A stretch of 6,693 nt of DNA from Nevskiales bacterium (GCA_022616655.1 JAKEEJ010000166.1:1-6693); one strand, 5' to 3'. Positions 1-5,934 are shown, counted from the first letter of the stretch. Notes: generated by a model from the sequence alone, not told the origin. Made by a program: numbers and translations.

Positions 1-570
1 GGAGTGCGGCTCGGCACACACCTGTGGCGCCGCAACTGGGACAGGCCCGAGGACTGGCGCTACGCCGGCTTCCGGGCCCGCTGGGGTGCACACGCCGACC
101 GCAATCTGTTCTGGTTCTTTCAGTTTCAGAATGTCTTCACACTGATGCTCGCCGCCACGGCCTTCCTGCCGCTGGCCTTTCATTCCGGCACGCCTTCACC
201 CAGGGCTTTTGGCTTCGCGTTCCTGCTATGGGCCGCGTCCATCCTCGGTGAAAGCCTGGCCGACGCCCAGATGGAACGGTTCCGCCGCGATCCTGCCAAC
301 CGTAACGCCGTCTGCCGCCAGGGGCTGTGGCGGTACTCGCGCCACCCGAATTATTTCTTTGAATGCCTGCACTGGTGCGCCTACGTACCGCTGGCCTGGG
401 GAGCGGCCTGGGGCTGGCTGTCGCTGATCGCACCGCTGGTCATGGCCTTCCTGCTGACCCGGCTGTCCGGCATGCCCCTGCTCGAAGCCGAGCTGGTGCG
501 CCGCAAAGCCGGCTACGCGGACTATATGCGCACCACCCGCGCGTTGATCCCGTGGCCGCCGAAAAAATGA
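1..570 (+). CDS. DUF1295 family membrane protein (steroid 5-alpha-reductase-like), 5'-truncated
   Basis: The reading frame is open from the first base of the window, so the GTG at 4 is probably internal; about 190 residues are visible against roughly 260 for the family, so an N-terminal membrane portion is likely missing. Seen: an EDWRY motif near the start, several hydrophobic segments (about residues 42-60, 68-85 and 122-155 counted from base 4), the family signature SRHPNYF at about residues 112-118, and a C-terminal YADYMRTTRALIPWPP block. Known: DUF1295 proteins share the fold of steroid 5-alpha-reductases and isoprenylcysteine methyltransferases, but most have no proven substrate. They often sit beside CFA-synthase-family genes. 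The TGA stop overlaps the start of the next gene (ATGA at 567-570), so the two are probably co-translated. Inferred role: an inner-membrane reductase or lipid-modifying enzyme acting with the neighbouring methyltransferase. The family call is firm; the function is open. Confidence 0.85.
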   Translation, partial: GVRLGTHLWRRNWDRPEDWRYAGFRARWGAHADRNLFWFFQFQNVFTLMLAATAFLPLAFHSGTPSPRAFGFAFLLWAASILGESLADAQMERFRRDPANRNAVCRQGLWRYSRHPNYFFECLHWCAYVPLAWGAAWGWLSLIAPLVMAFLLTRLSGMPLLEAELVRRKAGYADYMRTTRALIPWPPKK

Positions 571-1583
571 TGGACGTGATCACGTTGTGCGAGCGCGGCT
601 ATGTGCCCGACGCGCTGATCCGCTTCGGCGTGCGCCGGCTGCTGCGCCAGCGGTTGCGTTCAGAGTTCTCCTGTGACCGGCTGCTGGAATCCCTGAAAGC
701 CGCACCCATCGCCATCGAAACCGAGGCGGCCAACCGACAGCACTACGAGGTGCCGGCCGAGTTCTTCCGTCTGCACCTGGGACCGCGTCTGAAATATTCC
801 TGCGGCTTGTACCCCACCGGCGGTGAGACGCTCGCCGAAGCCGAAGACGCGATGCTGGCGCTCTACGCCGAACGGGCTTATCTGGCCGACGGCCAGCGTA
901 TTCTGGATCTGGGCTGCGGGTGGGGGTCGCTGTCGCTGTGGCTTGCGGAACGGTTTCCCCGGTCGCAGATCGTGGGACTTTCGAACTCCACCGGGCAAAG
1001 AACGTTCATCGAGGCCCGGGCCCACGAACGCGGGCTCCAGAATCTCAGGGTGGTGACCGGCAACGTCGCCACGTTTGACTTTGCCACTCACGCAGCGGGG
1101 TTCGACCGCGTGCTGTCCATCGAGATGTTCGAGCACCTGCGCAACTACCGCGCTCTGCTGGCCAAAGTGCGGCGCTGGCTGAAGACCGACGGCCGGCTGT
1201 TCGTACACCTTTTCGCCCACCGCACGCGGGCGTACCCCTTCGAAGACCGGGACCGCAGCGACTGGATGGCGCGGCATTTTTTCACCGGCGGAATCATGCC
1301 CTCTTACGATCTGCTGTTGCGGTTCCAGGACGATATGCAGGTGCGATCACGGTGGTGGCTGCCGGGCACCCACTACGCACGAACCGCCGGTCAATGGCTG
1401 ACCGGAATGGAGGCGCACCGACCGGAAATCCTGAGCGTCTTCCGCTCCGCTTATGGCGAGCGCGAAGCCGTTCTGTGGGTTCAGCGCTGGCGGATGTTCT
1501 ACATCGCCGTCGCCGAACTGTTCGGCTACCGGAACGGTACGGAGTGGGGCGTGGGCCATTACGTGCTCGCCCCCCGACCGTGA
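567..1583 (+). CDS. SAM-dependent methyltransferase, coclaurine N-methyltransferase-like branch of the CMAS family
   Basis: 338 residues from the ATG at 567. An ATG also follows at 570; 567 is preferred because it overlaps the preceding TGA as ATGA. No clear Shine-Dalgarno precedes it, which fits coupled re-initiation. Seen: an N-terminal helical region, a YSCG motif at 77-80, SAM-binding motif I LDLGCGWG at 113-120, an IEMFEHLRNY block at 185-194, HLFAH at 214-218, and a C-terminal RWRMFYIAVAELFGY segment followed by EWGVGHYVL. The ExxEH spacing (E186, E189, H190) matches, from memory, the catalytic Glu/Glu/His of plant coclaurine N-methyltransferases, and colinear similarity extends to the C-terminus. 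Bacterial members are usually annotated as cyclopropane-fatty-acyl-phospholipid synthase family proteins, but their substrates are mostly unknown. The gene context (DUF1295 and a convergent CFA operon) suggests a lipid rather than an alkaloid substrate; this is inference. Confidence 0.88.
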   Translation: MMDVITLCERGYVPDALIRFGVRRLLRQRLRSEFSCDRLLESLKAAPIAIETEAANRQHYEVPAEFFRLHLGPRLKYSCGLYPTGGETLAEAEDAMLALYAERAYLADGQRILDLGCGWGSLSLWLAERFPRSQIVGLSNSTGQRTFIEARAHERGLQNLRVVTGNVATFDFATHAAGFDRVLSIEMFEHLRNYRALLAKVRRWLKTDGRLFVHLFAHRTRAYPFEDRDRSDWMARHFFTGGIMPSYDLLLRFQDDMQVRSRWWLPGTHYARTAGQWLTGMEAHRPEILSVFRSAYGEREAVLWVQRWRMFYIAVAELFGYRNGTEWGVGHYVLAPRP

Positions 1584-1609
1584 ACCGACGGCCGTCTCCG
1601 TGGCAGACG
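1584..1609. other. 26-bp convergent intergenic gap
   Basis: This is the space between the TGA of the plus-strand methyltransferase and the TAG of the minus-strand DUF2062 gene. It holds a perfect 10-bp palindrome, GACGGCCGTC (1587-1596), but this has no loop and no T-tract follows on either strand. I therefore do not call an intrinsic terminator. Two transcription units meet here with almost no spacer, so their transcripts may overlap at the 3' ends. Confidence 0.6.
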
Positions 1610-2113
1610 CTACCGGCGCCGGCGGATTCCGGCCGCCGCCGCGGCCAGCAGGGGACGGCAGGCGAGGTAAACCGCCAGCGTCAGCGGCGGCGCGAGCAGA
1701 GCCCAGACGGCAATGCCGTAGAGCCCCACCCGGCCATAGTCCAGGATGAACTGCCAGGGTCCGGCACGAAAACGTCCGACCAGTTCGACGATATCCACGA
1801 TCGGTACGGGGGCGGCACCAAACAGCCACTCGCCGGCGCGATAAAACGGGATCAACAGCAGCACGTGCACGGGCAGCAACAGGTAATTGACCAGTTGGAT
1901 GATGGGCTGGTTCAGCCGCAGCGCCAGGGCCGTCAACGCACAGAGCAGAGTGGTAATACCGAGGATCGGAAACACACTCAGCGCGGCGCCCAGCGCCAGC
2001 GCCAGCGCGATTTGCGCGGGCGCAACGCCCTGTCGCAGCTGCGCCACGATGGGCGCCACCAGCCGGCGGCGCCAGAAACCCGCAACGGGAGGAGCGGAGG
2101 TGGAACTCGTCAC
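1610..2113 (-). CDS. DUF2062 domain membrane protein
   Basis: 167 residues from a GTG at 2113 to a TAG at 1610-1612. The GTG is chosen because it lies in a GTGA overlap with the stop of the upstream small gene and because conserved sequence (FWRRRLVAP) begins soon after. A longer in-frame start near 2194 would run out of phase through that gene. No Shine-Dalgarno is visible, consistent with translational coupling. Seen: an arginine-rich cytoplasmic start, a hydrophobic stretch at about 35-65 containing ALGAALSVFPILGITT, the block NQPIIQLVNYLLLPVH at 69-83 within a second membrane region, a polar loop, a third hydrophobic segment at about 130-155, and a basic RRRR tail. The G-x-FP-x-G and NQP motifs are typical of DUF2062, an inner-membrane family of unknown function often found with glycosyltransferases or lipid genes. 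It is the last gene of the operon. Confidence 0.85.
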   Translation of the reverse strand: MTSSTSAPPVAGFWRRRLVAPIVAQLRQGVAPAQIALALALGAALSVFPILGITTLLCALTALALRLNQPIIQLVNYLLLPVHVLLLIPFYRAGEWLFGAAPVPIVDIVELVGRFRAGPWQFILDYGRVGLYGIAVWALLAPPLTLAVYLACRPLLAAAAAGIRRRR

Positions 2114-2214
2114 GCGCGGCGGCGCAGCAACGCGTCCAGACCGGCCCAGACGGTGACCGCCAGCATCGCGCCCAGCACAAACAACGCAAACCACGACAAA
2201 GAAGAACGGGACAT
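2110..2214 (-). CDS. Small single-helix membrane protein (34 aa)
   Basis: A short frame from ATG at 2214 to TGA at 2110-2112. It encodes 34 residues: a short polar start (MSRSS), a hydrophobic helix of about 20 residues from L6 to about W23 (including FALFVLGAML), and a basic end (LLRRRA). This is the make-up of a one-pass inner-membrane peptide with an Arg-rich cytoplasmic tail. Its start lies 14 nt after the CFA-family gene's TAG with a weak GGGG purine run 6 nt upstream, and its stop overlaps the DUF2062 GTG start as GTGA. Without it, a gap of more than 100 bp would break an otherwise gapless operon. I do not recognise a family. It could be a real membrane subunit or a leader whose translation feeds ribosomes to DUF2062. 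Confidence is moderate because the frame is so short. Confidence 0.55.
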   Translation of the reverse strand: MSRSSLSWFALFVLGAMLAVTVWAGLDALLRRRA

Positions 2215-2228
2215 GATGGACCCCGAGG

Positions 2229-3461
2229 CTACGAAGAGGCCGGAAACAGCGTCAGCTGCATCAGGTCAAGGCTGCCGCTGCGGAAACCGCATTCGCAGTA
2301 CGCCAGGTAATAGCGCCACATCCGGAAGAAGCGTTCGCCGTGGCGCGACACGATCGCTTCGCGCGTGCACAGCACATTGTGGTGCCAATGCCGCAGGGTC
2401 TCGGCGTAGCTGAGGCCGTGAAACGCCGGATCGGCCGGCACCAGACCTACGGCGCGTACCCCTTCCTGGAACACGGTGGCGGAGGCCAGCATGCCTCCCG
2501 GAAAAATGTACTTCTGGATGAAGTCCGCCTGCCGGCGGTAACTGGGGAATATGTCGTCGTGGATCATGATGCCCTGGATCGCCACGCGGCCGCCGGGCAA
2601 CAAACAGCGCGCCAGTGTTGCAAAATATCCCGGCCAGAATTCCTCACCCACCGCTTCGTACATCTCGATGGACACGATCCGGTCGTAGCGGCCGTACTCG
2701 TCGCGGTAGTCGCGCAACTCGAAGTGCACGCGGTCGGCCAGACCCTGCGCCGAGGCCCGCGCGCGGGCCTCCGCCAGCTGCTCGCGCGACAGCGTGAGGC
2801 CGGTGACCCGGCAACCGGTTTCGCGTGCCGCGTACAGCGCAAAGCCGCCCCAGCCCGAACCGATCTCCAGCAGATGATGCCCGGCGTGCAGGTCCAGCCG
2901 CGCCAGCATCCGGCGGTACTTCTCGCTCTGGGCCTGCTCCAGCGTCTGATCCGGAGCGCTGAAGACCGCCGAGGAATACGTCAGCGCCGGATCCAGCCAC
3001 AGACGGTAGAAGTCGTTGCCGAGGTCGTAATGATGCCGGATATTTTTTCGGGCCTGCCGACGCGTGTTGGCGCGCAACTTGTGCATCAGGCGATGGCAAC
3101 GCTGGACCCAGCGGTTTTTCTCATACGGTCCCAGGTAATGCTGCTCGTTGGCGTACAGCATCTGCAACAGCGTGGCCAGGTCGGGGGAGTCCCAGTGGCC
3201 CTCCATGTACGCCTCGCCGAATCCGATCGCGCCGTTGCGCACAACCTGCTGCACCATGCGCGGATGCAGGATCCGCAGCACGCCGCACGGCCCCGGTTCC
3301 CGCCCCGCAAACTTCTGCACCCGACCGTCGGGCAGTTGCACGTCCAGTTCGCCCACACGGATGCCCTTGAGCATCCACAACAGCAGTTGCAGACCCGGTT
3401 GCCGCCCCGGAACCGGCGAATCCGTCACCACGCCGTCGGCGGTCTTTTCCAGCAGACTCAT
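2229..3461 (-). CDS. Cyclopropane-fatty-acyl-phospholipid synthase family methyltransferase (plant-like type)
   Basis: 410 residues from ATG at 3461. The start is set by the ATGA overlap with the DUF1365 stop and a GGAG at 3467-3470, 5 nt upstream. The frame stays open to 3722, but that extension lies inside DUF1365 and is not conserved. CFA synthases transfer a methylene from SAM onto a cis double bond of a membrane phospholipid acyl chain. Seen: an N-terminal lipid-binding region including GFGEAYMEGHW (81-90), HHYDLGNDFY (143-152), TYSSAVF (161-167), SAM motif LEIGSGWGG (198-206), SIEMYEAVGEEFW (264-276), FIQKYIFPGGMLAS (314-327) and a C-terminal YYLAYCECGFRSGSLDLMQLTL (384-405, key residues only). 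Odd: the Cys and His of the E. coli bicarbonate site appear here as S164 and Q296, as in plant enzymes; E269 and probably Y352 are kept. Product could be a cyclopropane or methyl-branched chain. I withhold the symbol cfa for that reason. Confidence 0.93.
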   Translation of the reverse strand: MSLLEKTADGVVTDSPVPGRQPGLQLLLWMLKGIRVGELDVQLPDGRVQKFAGREPGPCGVLRILHPRMVQQVVRNGAIGFGEAYMEGHWDSPDLATLLQMLYANEQHYLGPYEKNRWVQRCHRLMHKLRANTRRQARKNIRHHYDLGNDFYRLWLDPALTYSSAVFSAPDQTLEQAQSEKYRRMLARLDLHAGHHLLEIGSGWGGFALYAARETGCRVTGLTLSREQLAEARARASAQGLADRVHFELRDYRDEYGRYDRIVSIEMYEAVGEEFWPGYFATLARCLLPGGRVAIQGIMIHDDIFPSYRRQADFIQKYIFPGGMLASATVFQEGVRAVGLVPADPAFHGLSYAETLRHWHHNVLCTREAIVSRHGERFFRMWRYYLAYCECGFRSGSLDLMQLTLFPASS

Positions 3462-4216
3462 GAGGTCTCCGTGCCCGGCGCCGGCGGTTTGGCGTGGACT
3501 TGCGCACCGCGCCACCAGAGTCTGAAGGCCTCCCAGTGGATGGCCGCCACCACCTTCAGGGCCATCGCCGGCAGGCTCAGCACCGCTCCCAGCAGCGCGA
3601 GGTCGGTCAACGGCCGGCGCACGGCGGCCAGGCCCGCGCTCAACACCGCCCCTTCGGATCGGGACACGTGGATGTGTACGCGCAGACGCTCGCCCGGATG
3701 CGACAGGCGGAACGTGTAACAACCCTCAATGCCAAGAAAGGGGGAGACATGAAATTGCTTGTTTTTTATCAAAGGTGCGAGCGGCCGCAGCGCCGCGCCG
3801 CCGGCTTCGAGCACATAGCTGTGGCGCTCGCCAAATGTGTTGTTCACCTCGGCGATGACCGCGCACAGACGGCCGTCGGCGTGTTCGCAATAGTAGAGAC
3901 TGATCGGATTAAAGACAAAGCCGAAGAAGCGTGGCAGGGCCAGCAGCCGGATCCGGCCCCCGTTGAGGACGATGCCACGCGGTGCCAGCAGGCGTTCAAC
4001 CCAGCGACGCAGATCGCCGGAGCCGTCGCCGTGGTCGCGGTCGTGGAAACCGACGAGATTGAAACGATTGTGCGAAAACCAGCGCAGACGCCGGTGCAGA
4101 ACCTCGAGCCGGTCCAGATCCAGCAGCAGGTAAAACAGCCGGTAGACGAAGCGGTAGTGCGGGGGGATGTACCGCCGGTGCACGACCCGGGCTTCGTACA
4201 GCGCGTCTGAATTCAT
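3458..4216 (-). CDS. DUF1365 domain protein
   Basis: 252 residues from ATG at 4216, which overlaps the stop of the oxidoreductase as ATGA and has a GGAGG (4227-4231) 10 nt upstream. Its own TGA overlaps the next start in the same way. Seen: the N-terminal block VVHRRYIPPHYRFVYRLFY (11-29), WFSHNRFNLVGFHDRDHGDG (46-65), RFFGFVFNPISLYYC (96-110), EVNNTFGERHSYVL (123-136), KQFHVSPF (153-160), and a hydrophobic C-terminal helix leading into IHWEAFRLWWRGA (226-238). All are hallmarks of DUF1365. The family has no established biochemical activity that I know of; it is nearly always found between an FAD oxidoreductase and a CFA-family methyltransferase, as here. The hydrophobic C-terminal third suggests membrane association. 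Inferred role: accessory factor or substrate-handling partner in acyl-chain modification. Family call is strong; function unknown. Confidence 0.93.
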   Translation of the reverse strand: MNSDALYEARVVHRRYIPPHYRFVYRLFYLLLDLDRLEVLHRRLRWFSHNRFNLVGFHDRDHGDGSGDLRRWVERLLAPRGIVLNGGRIRLLALPRFFGFVFNPISLYYCEHADGRLCAVIAEVNNTFGERHSYVLEAGGAALRPLAPLIKNKQFHVSPFLGIEGCYTFRLSHPGERLRVHIHVSRSEGAVLSAGLAAVRRPLTDLALLGAVLSLPAMALKVVAAIHWEAFRLWWRGAQVHAKPPAPGTETS

Positions 4217-5547
4217 GCCGGATCCGCCTCCGGCACCCGCTCCGGGAACGGAACCGTGGGTGCGGGAATGGAACCCTCCTGCGCAACCCACGGAGCCGGG
4301 CAGTCGAAAGCGGCGGCAACGGCCAGTCCGCTTCGGAGACCGTCTTCGTGGAACCCGTACCCGGTCCAGGCGCCGCAGAACCAGACGTGGCGCCGGCCCT
4401 GAATCGTGGGCAATCGCTGTTGGGCGACCACGGCGTCGCGAGTGAACACCGGATGCGCGTAACGAGTCCGGTCAATCACCATGCCGGCCGCGGGTTCGCG
4501 AAACGGATTGAGCGTGACGATGTAATTGACCGGACCGGCAATGGCTTGCAGCCGGTTCATCCAGTAACTGACGGACACCGGGGCATCACCGATGCGGTCG
4601 GCTTCGGCGAGATAGTTCCAAGCACACCAGGCGTGCCGGCGCCGGGGCATCAGGGTTTCATCGGTGTGCAGTACGGCTTCATTCTCGGCATAGCGGATCG
4701 CCGACAGTACGGACCGTTCGGCCGCGTCGGCGTCGGACAGCAACTGCAGCGTCTGGTCCGTGTGGGTCGCACAGATCACGGCGTCGTAGCGTTCCTCATC
4801 CCGGGATGGCCCAGTCGAAATCCAGGCCGCGGTGTCGGTGCGCCGGACGGCATTGACCGCGGTTCCCAGACGCCGCTCGCCCCGGCGCTCAAATTCGGCG
4901 AGCAACCGGTCAGCGTAATGACGGCTGCCGTTCCTGACGTGGCGCCACTGGGGACCGCCGCGCACGCTCAGCAATCCGTGCGCGTCGAAAAACCGGGCAA
5001 AACTTGGAAACGGGAAATCGAGCGCGGCCCGTGTGGAGCAGGACCAGATGGCCCCGCACATCGGCAGCAGATAACGGCCGCGCAATTCGGCGCCGTACCC
5101 TCCGCGATCCAGGTACGCGCCCAGCGTGAGGTCGGGCAGCGCGTCCACCTTGAGTGCGGCACGGACCTCCCGATTCAAACGCAGAATCTCCAGCCACAGC
5201 CGGTGGTGCCGGAACGAGAGCCAGTTGCGCCGCTGCGCGAACATTCGCCACACGTCGCTGTCGCCCGCATATTCGTATGCCCCGGAACCGATGGACACTC
5301 CAAACGACATGGGGCTGGGACCGGTCTCGACGCCGAAGTGGCGGAACAGTTTCGTCAGTTGCGGATAGTTTCGCTCGTTATAGACGATGAACCCGGTGTC
5401 CACGGCAGGTCCATCCGGAACCCCAACGGTGTGGGTGTGCCCACCCACCCGCTGCTCTTTCTCGAAAAGCACGACCTCGTGCTTCTGCGACAGCCGCCAG
5501 GCCGCCGACAGGCCCGCGATGCCCGAACCAATCACCGCCATTTTCAC
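4213..5547 (-). CDS. FAD-dependent oxidoreductase (amine-oxidase-like NAD/FAD-binding protein)
   Basis: 444 residues from a GTG at 5547; an ATG two codons on (5541) is possible. GTG is preferred because it gives the usual two-residue lead before the Rossmann strand and lies 10 nt from a GGGGG run (5558-5562). Seen: dinucleotide-binding VIGSGIAGL (5-13), an acidic strand end FEK (28-30), GGHTHTV (35-41), DTGFIVYNERNYP (50-62), LPMCGAIWSC (161-170), AWNYLAEAD (309-317), VSYWMNRLQ (326-334), and the C-terminal FAD motif WFCGAWTGYGFHEDGLRSG (389-407). It matches the flavin oxidoreductases that head DUF1365/CFA operons and the N-terminal half of plant cyclopropane synthase fusions; these share the monoamine oxidase/phytoene desaturase fold. 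Likely substrate is an acyl chain, perhaps desaturating or oxidising the methylated product; this is inference. It is the first gene of the operon, behind a candidate promoter. Confidence 0.93.
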   Translation of the reverse strand: MKMAVIGSGIAGLSAAWRLSQKHEVVLFEKEQRVGGHTHTVGVPDGPAVDTGFIVYNERNYPQLTKLFRHFGVETGPSPMSFGVSIGSGAYEYAGDSDVWRMFAQRRNWLSFRHHRLWLEILRLNREVRAALKVDALPDLTLGAYLDRGGYGAELRGRYLLPMCGAIWSCSTRAALDFPFPSFARFFDAHGLLSVRGGPQWRHVRNGSRHYADRLLAEFERRGERRLGTAVNAVRRTDTAAWISTGPSRDEERYDAVICATHTDQTLQLLSDADAAERSVLSAIRYAENEAVLHTDETLMPRRRHAWCAWNYLAEADRIGDAPVSVSYWMNRLQAIAGPVNYIVTLNPFREPAAGMVIDRTRYAHPVFTRDAVVAQQRLPTIQGRRHVWFCGAWTGYGFHEDGLRSGLAVAAAFDCPAPWVAQEGSIPAPTVPFPERVPEADPA

Positions 5548-5580
5548 GACCGAAGCGCCCCCGGAATAATGCCCAGAACA

Positions 5581-5632
5581 GCGGATTTCATTCTATACGA
5601 CCGATCCGCCGCGCCGGTTGCGGTCTGCGGAT
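5581..5632. repeat. Three evenly spaced GCGGAT motifs in the operon's promoter region
   Basis: GCGGAT occurs at 5581-5586 (plus), 5604-5609 (as ATCCGC) and 5627-5632 (plus). Each neighbouring pair is separated by exactly 17 bp, giving alternating inverted copies with a 23-bp period. All three extend to CNGCGGAT on their own strand. They bracket the candidate -35 and -10 elements, so they could be an operator. The hexamer is also common in GC-rich coding parts of this window, so coincidence is possible. Confidence 0.3.
5594..5621 (-). promoter_or_regulatory. Candidate ECF-sigma-type promoter for the lipid-modification operon
   Basis: On the minus strand, GCAACC (5616-5621) is followed after 16 bp by CGTATA (5594-5599), about 47 bp before the oxidoreductase start. 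An AAC-containing -35 with a CGT-type -10 at 16 bp resembles many ECF sigma promoters. A TATAGA -10 overlaps it, but the hexamer 17 bp upstream of that (CAACCG) is a poor sigma-70 -35. It does not match the TGATCC-type sequence I associate with the RpoE/ChrR group. Position in the only sizeable gap of the minus strand supports a promoter; which sigma factor uses it is uncertain. Confidence 0.35.
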
Positions 5633-5646
5633 GAAGCCGGCAGGCT

Positions 5647-5934
5647 CTACGGAATTTTCGACTGCGGTTCCGGCAGGGTCGGCGGCATGTCGAGACAGCG
5701 GATCCGTTCCTTGCCGTCCGCGTCCTGATAAGACTCCCCGTACGGTGTGGACTGCTTCGGAGCGGGAGGAATGTTCAACGCCGAGGAAGACTCCGGCAGT
5801 TTCAGATCCGGCGTCATCTTGAGCGGCGGCACGGATCCGGCCTTCTGGTACTCCAGCTCGCCCTGGCAATACCAGCCGGGAGCGCAGGCGCCCAGGCCCA
5901 GCGCAACCAGCAGAACACCCACCACGCCGCGCAT
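5647..5934 (-). CDS. Short BamC/NlpB-like outer-membrane lipoprotein
   Basis: 95 residues from ATG at 5934, which shares one base with the dapA stop (TGATG); a GGAG at 5942-5945 sits 7 nt upstream. Seen: a lipoprotein signal peptide with hydrophobic core (VVGVLLVALGLGA) and lipobox LGAC, acylated Cys at 17; Ala at +2 predicts export to the outer membrane. The mature part is proline-rich and low in order, with PPLKMTPDLKLPESSSALNI (36-55), resembling the unstructured N-terminal segment of BamC (a 'vP..l.lP' pattern followed by a short I/V-P stretch), the part that wraps BamD in the BAM complex. Two further cysteines, C23 and C80, could pair. E. coli BamC has about 344 residues with two globular domains; both are absent here. 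Position directly after dapA matches bamC in gammaproteobacteria. Homology is probable but rests on weak, low-complexity similarity. Confidence 0.7.
   Translation of the reverse strand: MRGVVGVLLVALGLGACAPGWYCQGELEYQKAGSVPPLKMTPDLKLPESSSALNIPPAPKQSTPYGESYQDADGKERIRCLDMPPTLPEPQSKIP

Noticed and set aside
363..566. Upstream in-frame extension of the plus-strand methyltransferase
   Set aside because: It lies inside the DUF1295 gene in another frame, has no family similarity, and the ATGA overlap gives a good start at 567.
1587..1596. Palindrome GACGGCCGTC as a terminator
   Set aside because: It has no loop and no T-tract on either strand; a short GC palindrome is expected by chance at this GC content.
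1352..2413. 353-codon plus-strand frame crossing the convergent gap
   Set aside because: It runs through the methyltransferase 3' end and antisense to DUF2062; Arg/Gln-rich low-complexity product without domain.
2340..3719. 459-codon open frame on the plus strand, antisense to the CFA-family gene
   Set aside because: Shadow of a well-supported gene; Gln/His/Arg-rich sequence without any motif.
3462..3722. N-terminal extension of the CFA-family gene
   Set aside because: It overlaps the conserved DUF1365 sequence out of frame, and a GGAG plus ATGA overlap places the start at 3461.
4348..5634. 428-codon open frame on the plus strand, antisense to the oxidoreductase
   Set aside because: High GC content keeps antisense frames open; the translation has no recognisable domain and the opposite strand encodes a clear FAD enzyme.
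5610..5646. Terminator hairpin after the lipoprotein gene
   Set aside because: Only short GC pairings (for example GCCGG with CCGGC over a long loop) and no run of T follow the stop.
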